From Phoronis ovalis (Eukaryota > Phoronida > Phoronidae), in assembly GCA_028565635.1 (NCBI GenBank), contig JAOXYB010039506.1, positions 1 to 28,155 on the forward strand: DNA of 28,155 nucleotides, in the 5' to 3' direction. Both the position numbers and the translations under genes were made by a program. Below the pieces are notes generated by a model that saw only the letters and a program-made list of their open reading frames with translations, was not told the DNA's origin and did not search any database. Shown here piece by piece: positions 1-12,100 of the stretch (its first letter is position 1; the number at the start of each line of letters is the position of its first letter).

Positions 1-180
1 ACATTTTAGTGGGAAAAATGTTTGATCAGCGTTAGTAATTTAACTATAGCTATATACACATGACTCGAATTTCATAAGTTTTTCATAATTATACAGTTTC
101 GTAGGAAACGTTTTGTTTCTCAAATCACCGTTATATTATAATTCTATAATTGAGTGATAATCGTACACGCTATTAATATA

Positions 181-353
181 CAGTGAGGGGTAAGGGGTAC
201 CCCCAAGGTACAATGCTCGCATTTAAAAATCGCCAATTCTCGCTGCTCGCACTTAACAAGAAAAATTAACAACCAAAAAAAAAAAACCGGTCGCCAAAAT
301 AGTTAGCAAAATTAAAAAACAATGCAAAAAAGTGGTCGATCCCCCCCCCCCTC
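181..353. mobile_element. Diverged relative of the 201-bp element
   Basis: The segment shares GGGGTAC...ACAATGCTCGCA, CGCTGCTCGCACTTAACAA, ACAACCAAAAAAAAA and GGTCGCCAAAA in the same order as the copy at 22647, and ends in a C-tract. I could not see clear target-site repeats. Confidence 0.6.
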
Positions 354-1876
354 AACACTTAAAGTCTCAAAACAACTTATTTCCAGTATGGTCCCTGAAC
401 ATGAAATTGACCTGAAGCAAGTAGATGCAAACTACGTAAAAATTAACCAATGCAATTGCCAAAACGTCATTGCTCAAAAATGAAATTACACGCATAAATA
501 ATATATAAGAGAGAGAACACTATTGCAGTAAACTGAATATTTAGAAAACTAATAGAAACAAAACTATTCTAGCCGTTGAATTTTGCCTCAGACCCTTTCA
601 ATACCTGCATCCTTTAGTTATACACAAAACTTGTTGTTTTTAAAAAATAAGAATCCTATATGCCGAGCGCCAATTTCTCTCTCGGTTCACTTACATCACA
701 AATCTTAGGAAGTAACTGTACTTTTTGACTGCAGGGATACACTAATGTTTTTGCATGACCGTTGCATTTTACAGAGGATAACCGGGGGATAATAACCCCA
801 TGTTTAGTTGGGCCCGCGCTGCGAATAAAAAATCCTTCTCACCCGACATTTTATCTTAAAATGGTAATTCTTAAACAGATGGAAGAATTGCTGTTATCAG
901 TACATAGTCTACATGCATTTTTAAATCGTTCTCATTGGCAAATCTTTGCTAAGCTGGCATGGCTAAAAGTCTGCTATTTCCCGTTTATCGTGTTTTTTAT
1001 GTTGTTAAGCCAGCTTATCCGTTCACACGATGCATTTCAAACTGAAAGAAAGTCAGATACGAGCTCACACAACAATCTCAAGCCGATTTGAGACGAAAAT
1101 ACCTGCCAACCGGTTGAAATCGGTGAAATGTCGTCTGTGAACAGTGTAAAATTTGATAAATTTTTTTCTGTTGACCAGATTGTGTCCCCATAGTGATTAA
1201 TATTTTATTCTTTTCTGCTTGCCAAGTAACAGAATAAATGCAAAAGACCAGTGGCAATGTGGTGGACAGCGCTCCTGATTGTGAATTAAAAAATGTAGAA
1301 AATAAACCCACTGATGTGTGCTTCTTCATCAATTTCTGGCTGTGGTTAAAACCATTTCATAGTAAACTAGAATATATAATTATGTAAATAATATTCCCAA
1401 TATCCCATAAATGTTGGTATGAATAAAAAAAAATAATGGAGAACTAGTCTAATAGTCCTGCATATAATTTTACTTTCGGCATGTTGTTTCAAGATGCTTA
1501 TACAATGGTCGATGATATATATGACGGCTTTATATGCCTAGCAGCAGGTGTTCTCATTCTATGATTTATTATTTGACAGGAAATATGTTTCGTGGAATAG
1601 TTGACAGTCAAACAATGATTTGCTGCCATGGAATATATATGAAAGTTGGCAATGCCGTATAGCGTATCTTTTCAAATAACTGCCTGTACTTCTGTAAGCG
1701 GTCATATGTAATAAACTTCCCAAAAGAGTGAAACATTAAATTAACGCACACTCTCCCATAAACGCAGGGCGATTGTTAGAGAATAATTAGATTTTAAAAG
1801 GAAATATATTTTATTAGCATTTCACAACATTGATGTTGCGTATTATTTAATATATCAATTGACTTATTGTCTGAAA
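354..1876. other. Intergenic DNA, no supported feature
   Basis: The sequence is A+T-rich. An open stretch at 762-1091 gives no recognisable protein and has no supporting splice or codon signal. Nothing else stands out. Confidence 0.6.
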
Positions 1877-1979
1877 TGTTACAGAGCCGTCAGACACTTT
1901 TTCAAAAAGGGACGTGCGTTTGTGGTGTTTTGGGAATTACCGATTTGAGAAAATATCAGTTCAGTAATCCAAGAAAACG

Positions 1980-2476
1980 CCCGGGGGGCTCACTTAAAAA
2001 AAAGTCGGGTACGCATGCTTGTCCGAAAAAACGGGGTAAGGGGTACCTTTTTCGCCGTTCGACGGGGTTCCCGGTAACCCCGTTTAGGGGTCGATTTTGG
2101 CGGAAAACCACATTTAGGGGTGTTTTTGGCAAATGTAACTTCCCGTTTAGGGGTTGGTTTTTCACGTACACCTCCCGTTTAGGGGTCCCTTTTTTCAGTG
2201 GAAGCAGCGAGCATTACCTTTTGGCGACCATTTTGTAGGTTTTTTTAAATTTAGTGTATTATTTTGTTTTGACGACGTTTTGGTTCGATTTTTTTGGGAA
2301 CCGTTTTTTTTTTGGTTGTTAATTTTTCAGAGAAAACTTCCCGTTTAGGGGTACCTTTTTCAGCAAAATCCCCCGGTTAGGGGTGGTATTTTGATCCTCC
2401 ACTTCCAGTTTAGGGGCTCATTTTGCACCCTACGAACGAGCATGGGTACCCGACTTTTTTCAAGTGAGCCCCCGGG
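1980..2476. mobile_element. 497-bp miniature transposon with 8-bp target duplication
   Basis: Inverted ends of about 38 bp start CCCGGGGGGCTCACTT and, read from the other side, CCCGGGGGCTCACTTG, and both continue into AAAAGTCGGGTAC. The flanking direct repeat is AGAAAACG (1972-1979 and 2477-2484). Inside are at least seven copies of a roughly 30-34-bp unit containing TTTAGGGGT. Between them, at about 2203-2335, lies a reverse-oriented segment related to the 201-bp element. The 8-bp duplication fits the hAT superfamily. There is no transposase gene. Confidence 0.88.
2203..2335 (-). repeat. Segment related to the 201-bp element inside the 497-bp element
   Basis: GCAGCGAGCATTACC, TTTTGGCGACCATTTT and GGTTGTTAATTTTT are the reverse complement of words in the copies at 181 and 22647. 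It splits the TTTAGGGGT array, which suggests either nested insertion or a shared family origin. Confidence 0.6.
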
Positions 2477-2949
2477 AGAAAACGTCTACGTGCTTCCTGA
2501 AAAAATTGACAAGCAAAAAAAACCTACTGCTGCCAGGTGCGCGTGTTTTCCTCTCAATTCATAAGGGGCGCGTTACTACTTCAAAATGAAGGGGGCCGGG
2601 ATGCGTTTACTATTTCAAAAGGGCCCGGGTGCGTTAACATTACATTGATGGTCCTCCCATTTCAAAAGGGGGGTGCGTTAATATTACATAGGTACCTCCC
2701 ATTTCAAAAGGGGACGCACGCCACCCCCATCTGACGGGCATGTGTTACATGTTCTCCAAAACCTTTCATCTCGCAGTCAATGTTTTCAGTTACGGGGACG
2801 GGGACAATGATATGTGTAAATAGCTGAGATATCTTTTACTTGAAATTAAAAGTTTGATAAGTGATTCACATGACTGTAAATTAATGAAATTGTTGAAAGG
2901 TTCTCCATCCCCGGACTACATCGTTTGTTTATTTATCGTGCATGGTTTC

Positions 2950-3018
2950 GGTCTGAATAAATTCATCCATTCCATACCTTCTCAACACGTAACACTAACG
3001 GATGGATTTATTCAGACT
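2950..3018. repeat. Inverted repeat, 20-bp arms
   Basis: Arms at 2950-2969 (GGTCTGAATAAATTCATCCA) and 2999-3018 are reverse complements with three differences, separated by 29 bases. A transcript would fold into a hairpin. It may be a relic of a small palindromic transposon. Confidence 0.6.
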
Positions 3019-3538
3019 GGGTTTCTACTAGTTTTTTTGTGTTCTGTTGCGTCAATAATTAATGGCGCTAATGTTATGCGGTAGAATTGACTAAAACACA
3101 ACACAGGTTTAAAGATTGTAATTCGGACTGATTTATTTAATTAAATAAAAAGTTTATATAATTTCGTGAAATCGTCCCTTGCACATCAGGTGAAATAGCT
3201 TAAACCAGTTGCAAGTGTCCGTGGGGGTGTCCTGACCAGGTCGCCTCAGAAAAAAACTATTATTTAAATTAGTTTTGGAAGCCCAGCATGTATAATGCTG
3301 AGTGATTTAGTTTGCGCAAGTTTTACCAAGGTCCAGTCATAGTAGACTGACGATCTCGTGAATATAATTAGTTTTGAGTAAATGTGTCCGTTGATTCCGG
3401 ATGTTAGCCTTTTGCATGTTTACAAATTGAAACTATGGATAAAGTACTAGATATCAGTATAACACTAACATATCATTAATGTGTTACGTTTTTATGGCAC
3501 GTACATTCTCTAAAATTGAATTGTACCTGGGTATTACG

Positions 3539-3656
3539 ACTAATTTAAGTAAGTAAATAAATTAAGTAAGTTATTAAATAAAGAATAAATAATTAAGTAA
3601 TTAAATCATTTGAGTAAGTTATTAAATTAAGCAACTGAATTAAGTAGGTAGACTTA
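3539..3656. repeat. Low-complexity TTAAGTAA-rich tract
   Basis: The stretch is made of varying TAAGTAA, ATTAAG and TTATTAAAT words. It looks like a decayed simple repeat. Confidence 0.6.
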
Positions 3657-3951
3657 ATTAAGAACAAATACTGAGTTTTCTGATTTTGTAGTTTAAAGCA
3701 AACGTTTTGGTGAGTCATTTTATTATCCGTCCATTTTTGTTAAACATTCATTGTTTATTAAAAATTACTTAGACACTGTTACCAAGTCTACCAATGTTCC
3801 ATTGTAATGCTGCAATTCACTCAACTAGAACAAAAAAACACGAAAAAGCAAGAAAGGGAATCCGCAGGAATAGTTGTACGGTATGAGAAAGAGCTAAAGT
3901 ATGAAAAGGTGTAGGAACAAAAAAAACTGGCAAGGTATGGTTAACTAAGAC

Positions 3952-4430
3952 ATGCTTTTACGTACTAAGTATTTAATTCCTGAAAATTCATCAATTTTTA
4001 CTTGGAAGGAAACAAATATCCGGGAGAACTTTAAAAAGGACACTTCCCACTTCTCAGGACAGTGTTTTCTTATTGGAGATTTTAAAAGTGCAATACCAGG
4101 TAACTCGACGGTCACTCCAAATGATTCATTTGTACAGCACGATTTACCTCTCCCAATATACCAAGGAGAAACAAATTCTTTGGACAAAATTGTAATTAGT
4201 TATAGACAAAATTTAATAGTTTTAAGTAAGGGTCCACAGCATAGTATCTTAAATAGCAGAAGTACAGGTGACACGTTAAGAAATTTTACGTGTTTAAAAA
4301 AATGGACCGAGCATGATATGGTATATAACAAGCAAAATATTATTAGAAAAAGTGATCCTTTTATGCATATAAGAAAATTAATTCAGGCACCATAACAAAA
4401 TTTCTCTATCTGTCAATTTCTCTAAAATTC
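3952..4430 (+). pseudogene. Decayed LINE endonuclease-domain fragment
   Basis: A 147-codon open stretch has features of the APE-type endonuclease of non-LTR retrotransposons: FLIGDFKSAIPGN (like GDFN), a later NSLDK, and LNSRSTGDTLRNFTC (like LNGR..GD..G.FTC), then a DMVY segment like the D-Y strand before the final catalytic SDH. A one-base shift near 4393 puts an HNKISLSV-like continuation in another frame. The GDFN Asn is Lys, so the domain is inactive. The reverse transcriptase is not present downstream. Identification is by motif order only. Confidence 0.6.
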
Positions 4431-5874
4431 AAAGCAGTATTTCATGATAAACTGTGAGTGTCTCACGATTCACTGGCTTACTTCAGCTGTTTTTACCATT
4501 CACGCACATAAAAAACGGCCTATTCACCGGTAACACAAAAATCTCTCGTTAAAAAATTTTCGTGTAGATGTCCGATATCCCGGCAAAAAGGTAAGTTGTT
4601 TAACGGGCAATAGCCCTCGAAAACTGAATAGGTAGGGTTGTTTTTTTAAAGTTTCTATTGAAAAAAAAAGTGTTTTTAAACGTTAAAACGGGGCGAAAGG
4701 CCTTAAAAACTGAATCGCTGGGCTTCTTTTTTAAAATATTAATAAAAAATTAAAAAATACAACGTTTTTTGTAAGTGGTCGCGCCTGTTAAACAAGGTTT
4801 ATAAACAAAGCGAAAATGTCCAAAGTTCAACCCATCGCGCCCGTTCAACAAAGTTTATTTTTGGTCTGACCTGATGGTACATATGTATATCACCAAGATT
4901 TATTTTGTTAATTTGTTCTAAATTACTATAACCATTTGCATTAAGATACCAAATTGTAGCACTGCAGTAAATTGATAATAAACGTTTCAGACAAAACGAA
5001 CTAAATGTTGTCTATAATTTGGTAAAACTGATAATTTTTTCCTCCTGATAAACCCACCCAAAAGCTCAAAAATTAGATAAACTTTCATTCTCCCATAAAC
5101 GACCCCTATAATAAACGCCAATCTCAGAATCTCAATAACTCGTCTTCTTCTATTGGCATTTCCCTTTCTTCTTTTTAGTAAGTTGTTGCAATTAATATTT
5201 TGCTCTTTTCACTTTTTTAAACATAGATTCTGGGTTTGTAGCTAACATGGTCCAGGGTTCGATCTTTGTGAATTGGATACAATTTAAACATAGCATCTAT
5301 TACCAAATGTTACTTTGCAAAATTCATGGTCTTTAGTCAACAAGGATATACATAGTTATCTTAAAGTAGTGATCATTCTTTTATTTCTCAAACAAAATTG
5401 GATGTGTTCCATTATACCTTGCATATTTATAAGCATGTGTCACTTGATGATGATCTATGACAAGTTTTCTGATGATTGTGCTTCAAAGCGATCCGTTCAT
5501 ATTATTTAGTTTCAAGTTCAAATTTGCAAATTAATGAAGGCACTTGACTGAAGACATTTTAACAAGGACTCAATAAGCCTAGGCATAACCTGAATTTTGA
5601 AGAAATGAAAAAAATAACACCCCTTATAGAATCTAAGCAAATCGTTGCTTTGGACACAAAGGCAATTCTGATATTTGTTCGACTATTACTACCTTTTGGT
5701 CTTACTTTTTAGCATGTGTTTATTTACTTGTTTTTTATCATTCATAGGTACTATTATTCTTGAATGCAGTAAAATTTAATTTTTGAAAACAACACGAATC
5801 CCTAATAACAAGGATAAAACTAACAGGGACAAAAAAACTGTTTTTCATAGTAACATGAATTTAATACACTTTGT
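4430..5874. other. Intergenic DNA downstream of NPHP1
   Basis: Beyond the short direct repeats near 4600-4860, I see no gene or clear element. CTCCCATAAACG at about 5092 also occurs at about 1752, hinting at another scattered repeat. Confidence 0.5.
4600..4860. repeat. Short imperfect direct repeats
   Basis: AAACTGAATAGGTAGGGTTG near 4620 recurs as AAACTGAATCGCTGGGCTTC near 4707. TCGCGCCTGTTAAACAAGG at 4779 recurs as TCGCGCCCGTTCAACAAAG at 4835. They may be internal repeats of an undefined mobile element. Confidence 0.45.
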
Positions 5875-5880
5875 TTTATT
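5875..5880 (-). other. Candidate polyadenylation signal of NPHP1
   Basis: AATAAA on the minus strand, 77 nt beyond the stop codon. It would give a short 3' untranslated region. The sequence is A+T-rich, so chance occurrence is possible. Confidence 0.45.
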
Positions 5881-5956
5881 GATATAGTGGTATAGCAATA
5901 AATATACAACTTGATTATAAATAAATTACTTTTTACTTTGCTCATCAACTGAATGA

Positions 5957-6109
5957 CTAGGTACTATTGCAATAAGGTCCTATCATATCAAAGGAAAGTT
6001 CTGTGACATCAAAAGGTTCATATGTAACATCATGTGATAATAGAGCAGCTAACACAGAATTGCCTTCTCTTTTCTTAGCAAGAATTTTTGCAATTTCTGC
6101 TTTTCTCAT
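5957..6109 (-). CDS. NPHP1: NPHP1 terminal exon
   Basis: The last exon encodes 50 residues and a TAG stop. It contains [20 protein letters not shown] and FDMIGPY, matching ALLSPDGVHEPFDLSE...FLGEM at the vertebrate C-terminus. Confidence 0.94.
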   Translation of the reverse strand: MRKAEIAKILAKKREGNSVLAALLSHDVTYEPFDVTELSFDMIGPYCNST

Positions 6110-9100
6110 CTGTAAAATACAAGTAGTAGAAAAAGTTGAATTAATCAGCTACAAAGGAAGAACATTTGTCTTGCTATCCTTAGGGACTTTAAAATTATAC
6201 AATTTTACATAATTTGATTAATGTTAACTTAGTTTTCTCTTGTGCAGAAGGTAGAACAAACTGTACTATTCATTTTTAAAAAGATCATAAGTATACCGTT
6301 GTTTTACTCTATTCTTCCCATTTAATATGTTCATGACAGTTGCAATTGGATAAATTGATTATGACTCTGGTAGTAGATCATAGCTGAATTCATATCGGTT
6401 ATATCTACAGATCTTTTATACTAAATAATAACTTTATTTTTGACTATATAAAAAATGGTTTTATTGTTCTCATTTCATGTCTTCCACGACCCAGGGATAT
6501 GCTTAACGATGCGTGTACACTGTAGACTGAACTGGTGTTCGTGTACCATGAAGAAAGTGACAATCAATTGTACACACCTCTGCGACACCCTACTGCATTT
6601 TACGCCATTTGCAATATCTTATGATGTTGTTTGAAACAACTTCTTTAGCTTAATTGTTGAGCCATTCAAAAATCTTTCGATGATGTTTCGAGTAAGGTGT
6701 CTTACTTACGTTTTCGTTGTCCACATCACCAAAGTTGACTGGCGGAATAGTTGCACAGTGCAGCAAAGGGTAAACCGTTTCCATGAAAGTTTGTTTAAAC
6801 AAATCTTTCAAATATTCTGTGTCTTTCTGAAAAATATTAAATAAAATAGTACGAAATATATGCAAATTATGGCTGACAATAGTTGCTAACTTATCTTGGT
6901 TAATATATTTTCTAAAACCACTGCATAATGAAGTGAATTATAAAATATGTTAGATGGAGTACTATTCCAAATTTTGTTCAACTCCAGTGAACATGAAATT
7001 TGCTAACAAATATAGTCATTGGTAGTATTTGTCCATATCTCATGTCAATCCATAAAAATCCAAAGAAAGCTACTCAGAATTTTCTGTTAAATACATGTCT
7101 TCATATGCCAAGTAACTGAACAGAATACTCTAAATTTCTGTCATACAGTACTGCAGCAAAATGTTGAAAACAAATTTTCTGAATGAGGTTTTGGTGTTTT
7201 CTAATGCTTTTTAAGTTTCACAAAACAATCATGTACATATGAGTTATTATCTTCAATAAAACACGTAACAGTGAATATTTATTCCACACATTCATGGAAA
7301 CAACATATACAGTGCAATGCAAGTGTACGTGTCTGTTTATCCAGAAACATGTGTAGGCAGGTCACTACTCAGACATGCAACAAAAAAGTGACTATACAAC
7401 GCAAATTGGTAAATCATTCATGGTTGCATGGTTGAACTGGTAACCCATTCTGCAACTCACTAAATTTTAAATTACCATATACTTTTATCAAAATGCAACA
7501 TATAAGCATGAAATTAAATCAAGATTGTTCTAGCTGTATAGAAGACGACAGGATTGCAGAAGTCGAGAATTACTACAGAACAAACAGACTCTAGAGAACA
7601 CATACTTTATCAAATGGCTTCCACGAATATGCTAGCTAATTAAACAAATACAATACAGTAATGCACATTATAACTGCACATAAATTCCAATTCAACGTCA
7701 CTTTTATAATTAATACACGAAACACCACATTGTAATAAAGGCAACATTAAGGAAATCTAGGGATGACAGAACACAGGTTTCAGAGGTTTTAAAAAGACTG
7801 GTGTAGTGGAACAAGATTCCAGGATAATCAGTGATGTTTTAGTTTCAGATTAGGAACCCCGGTTAGGAACGTATACTTGGTACGATGCTACACTTACTAC
7901 TGAAACTTTGCTGGTCACAGACTACCGGAAATAGAGTAACAAAAGATGAAATAAGTTACAACAAGAAATATGGTAAAAATATAGTTCATGCAATAAGGTT
8001 CATGCACATATCTGAATCACGGAAATTTGGCTAGCTATATATGCTACGTTTCACTGACAAAGGTTCTGGGAATAATTACAATGAATAATAAATAAGAAAC
8101 AAAGCGAAACATCACGTAACTATTGCTAGAACTACCATATCTAACGATGTTCCCCTTTTTAATATTGACATCATGATCACTGACAAGTGTAACAACATTA
8201 ACAGCCTGCAATCTGTGAACACATTTAGTTACACTTGCTAAGTGAATTGCCCATATATCACGTCATATGTTTTCAATGTCTGTTTGTACAATACAAGTAA
8301 TATTGAATTAATTAATATGATGTCTGTCCTACCTTGTCAGCTCTTTTAGCAGTTTTCAACTTCTCAGCCCAGCCAGTCTGCAGAACAGATGCAAATTGTT
8401 GTTGCAGAATACATCGCAAATAAATCTGCATGACTATTCATTAATATTTTCAAAGTAAAGAAAATCAGTGCCATGCTACCACCAGAAGAACCTTGGTTGT
8501 GTCCAGATGATGACAAAAACTTTAATTCTAATCTTAATTTTTGTTCTTTGTATAGTTAAACCACATTGTTTGACAAAAAGTTATTATTAAAAATTTGAAT
8601 ACAAACCTTCATATAGTTAAGCTACAATTAAAGCCACTGTGACTTCTACAAATTAAGCTCTCACAATGTATACATAATCGTAATTTTGACTAGTTTAGTA
8701 TACCCTTAATGTGTCCATGAGATCATGCTGTTCTGCTGCTCTAGGGAACCAAGCAAGGAATGGATTGCATATGACTTCTGTTGACTGAGGATCCATTCTA
8801 TCCCTGAGTAAAGCATCAGCAAGTGCACTACGATAGAAGTGTAATGCTGGCAAATACGCAAGATTACCCACCAATGTGTCAGGTAAAGTGCTAAAAATAG
8901 TAAAAAATGTCCAACTTCAACTTATTATGTTAACTTTAATTATAATGACAAAAAATGTGTGTCTGTAACTTTAGCAAAAAATACTTATGTTACTGAAGTT
9001 TGTGGTGAAAATTATCAACAGTAACATCGGATCAGAGTATGAACCAACATGGAACACTTACTCTAATTGTTCTTTCTGCTCTTTTGTAGGCGTTGATACT

Positions 9101-12100
9101 TTGATTGAAATTCTTGGCTGTTTATTCCTGGACATCAGTGACTTGATAGGGTTGGTACTTACTGAAAACATAGACAGGAAATAATATTCCGATATCAGAA
9201 TTATTCAATGAATACTACTGAAGAAAGTTCCCTTGAAAATTTGTTTAAGTTTAAGTTAGCCATGGATTTTATCTCCTCATAATTGTGATCTAGCTATTAA
9301 ATAATGTTCATACAATTAAGCAACTATTTTGTTAGGCTAAAAAGGTTAGTAATGTCAATCTCACAGCACGCATCTTGATAAGCACTTGATTGGAGTTACT
9401 CTGATTATCTATAAAACATCTTTTGCTAGACAGTATTAGACTGTTACCCATATTGAAGCAAAATAAGTTAGCATACATGAGCTCTGCTCCAAGGCACAAA
9501 ATATGAACACAGTTAGGTAAGCATGCATAAGATCGCTTTGTGTTCTTAAAAGCATTGTCTCCATTTGCCTAGCACCAATGGTTTATGAACATGCTGAATA
9601 AATCATTAGTACTAACTATTGCTAACAAACAAATTATATTACAAAAGTGACCTTTATATTAAATACAATCTAAAACTTTGTTAAAACTGTTAAGTTGTTT
9701 TGCACAATATTTATAAAGGGTAGTTGTGTAGCAACCAGTAAATGTCAATAACCAACTGCTAAACATGCAAACTGCCTTGTTACCTTTAGAGCTGTTATTA
9801 GCTGTGGAAATAATTACAAAGAATATATTTTTAAGCAAAGAAAACAGAAAACAGCAGTTTCAGTAAACAGCAAATAAAACAGCATCGTATAAATAGTATT
9901 GTTCAGTTAACTTTAATAATAAAAATGTAGAATATTTAAATTGGTTACTTGACTTTAATATGAATTGTGAGAAAGAAGCTTTTAAGAAATCTGAAATTAA
10001 AAAAAAATTAAGTGAGATTTTTAAAAATCATAAAAAGAAACATTGCAAGTTAAACCAAGTTAATTAAGATTTCTACTAAACTTTGTGAAAATTGTTCAGT
10101 AAAAAGTTTTTCATCATCATAATACCTCTTCTGCTGATGGTTGGGTCCACTTCAACACCTTTTTCATATGGCGTACCTCCATTAACCAATTGATCATAGC
10201 TCCTAAAATTCAAATAGAAACAAAATTTAGGTTCTAGCAGTATGAATCAAACCAAATAGGTCAAGAATATATTGCGTACTTATTTGGCAAAACGTATTAG
10301 CCAATTATAATAGATTCAAGTTGTTGTGAGGCTTAAAATGAGACTTACAGGCACACAAGAATCCAGATATCTGTAGCCAGATAACATGTGACGAACATGA
10401 CAAAAAACTGGTATTTAACACAAGCCAGGCAACAGCACTTTCAAATCTAATCTGCCTGAATCAATATATAAAATGTGTGCATTAATAATATCCTGGGTGG
10501 AGAGCAGACTTCTTCTCACATTTTGTTATCGTGTTGACCATGATATCAGAGACATTGTATAAGCCTGGACATTTGAAATGAACACTGTTTTTTATGACCT
10601 TGCACAGGGATACCAACAGGAAGTAGGCACTTTTTTCAGCATGGTGGTTTCTGGGTGAGAGTGCTTTAGATGTCTGTGGCTCAGTTTTGTCTTTATTTTT
10701 GCCGGTGGATCAGTTGATATTTTTAATCTTTGGGTAGAAAGACAAGTAGAAAGGAAGGCCTAATAAATATTCAAAGAATGCACAGATTTGGCTAAAGGTT
10801 ATACACAGCTGGATGTGAACCTTTTCCCAGTTAGTACCATATTATGCACAGAATTATGCTGGTTAGACATGTGGCAAACAGACCCACAACCATAATTTCC
10901 AGGTTGTACTCAATATACTGAAGAATTACTGCAGATACATTTAGCCACTGTAAAGAATAATTTTTTGAATTTCATAGCCAGCTGATAGGAGCTACAAGAG
11001 GGAAGCGGCATTATTCCATGTTAAGAGTGAGAATAACAATTTTTCATTTACTTGTTCGCCATTGGGCTGCCATCTTCATTATACAGTGGCAACAATGTCC
11101 ATCCACAACTTAATTCACTTTGCTCATTCGTTTTCTGCAAGAAATGTCAAGCAAAGTCAGTGATATTAATTGTTAACTAGCCCTGTTCTAACAATGAAAC
11201 CGTTTTGAATGAAAGTACAGCTTTACAAACATTGCAAAACTTTGAAATAAATATTTGCCAAGTTAAGTGTCTGTGCATCAATCTAATCACGCAGTGGGAT
11301 TTCTATCTTTAGTAAACTCTTAATTTCTATAATTTTAAAAATTGTTTTGCAGCAATGTTAGGGTGCAGATTTCCCTATGAAAAACTGTTGATATATTTGA
11401 GATTGTATTATAACAAGACTAATGAAACTCACTACATTTGACCAAAAACAATAAAGCTAGTAAATACACTTACTGTCCTAACATAGACCATGCTTAATTC
11501 AAACAAAATTCCCACATTCTTATCCGAGTAGTTTGATCTCACAAAACTTTCTGCATAATCTAAGCTTGACATGTTGTCTCCAAGCTGCAAAAATATTAAT
11601 TTACTTATTAGAACTGAGAAAGTTAGATACTTATACAGCCACTTAACACTGATTATTCAAAATGTCATATATACAGTACAGTTATAAAGGATGCATTTCA
11701 AACATAATGAAAATAAGACAATTGAGATATATTTAAAGCTTGAAATATGCAGAGATGACAAAATATAATTTCAGTATAAACAGTTATAAATTTGATACTT
11801 AAGTACTACACGGCAATTATTTACAATGCACTGTAATCCTAAAAATTAAATAAATAAGAAAACATTTATGCTATGAAAACATGACAGCCCAAAACCACAA
11901 AAACTGTATATAGAAGCAGATTTCAAGTAAATAGAATAAATGTTGTAACTTACTGGAAAATCATAGCCAGAAGTAAACAGATTAGCAAACTGTAACTGTC
12001 AAAAACATAACAAAAATGGAAGTACAATGCAGAAAAATAATGTACTCATGTATACAATGCAGAAAAATAATGTGCTCATGTATACAATGCAGAAAAATAA

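Larger units (their letters stand above)
1884..2742. mobile_element. Older DNA transposon interrupted by another element
   Basis: The ends CCGTCAGA (left, from 1887) and TCTGACGG (right, to 2737) are inverted. They are flanked by TGTTACA at 1877-1883 and 2743-2749. The interior has repeated words ATTTCAAAAGGGG and GTGCGTTAAYATTACAT at about 2560-2720. The 497-bp element at 1980-2476 sits inside it, and removing it leaves about 354 bp. The terminal repeats are short, so the exact borders are uncertain. Confidence 0.55.

Noticed and set aside
762-1091. 109-codon open stretch on the plus strand
   Set aside because: No recognisable domain, no splice context and no supporting motif; expected by chance at this length.
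1867-2734. Several open stretches with Phe/Gly/Arg-rich products
   Set aside because: They are translations of the G-rich tandem repeats in the nested transposons.
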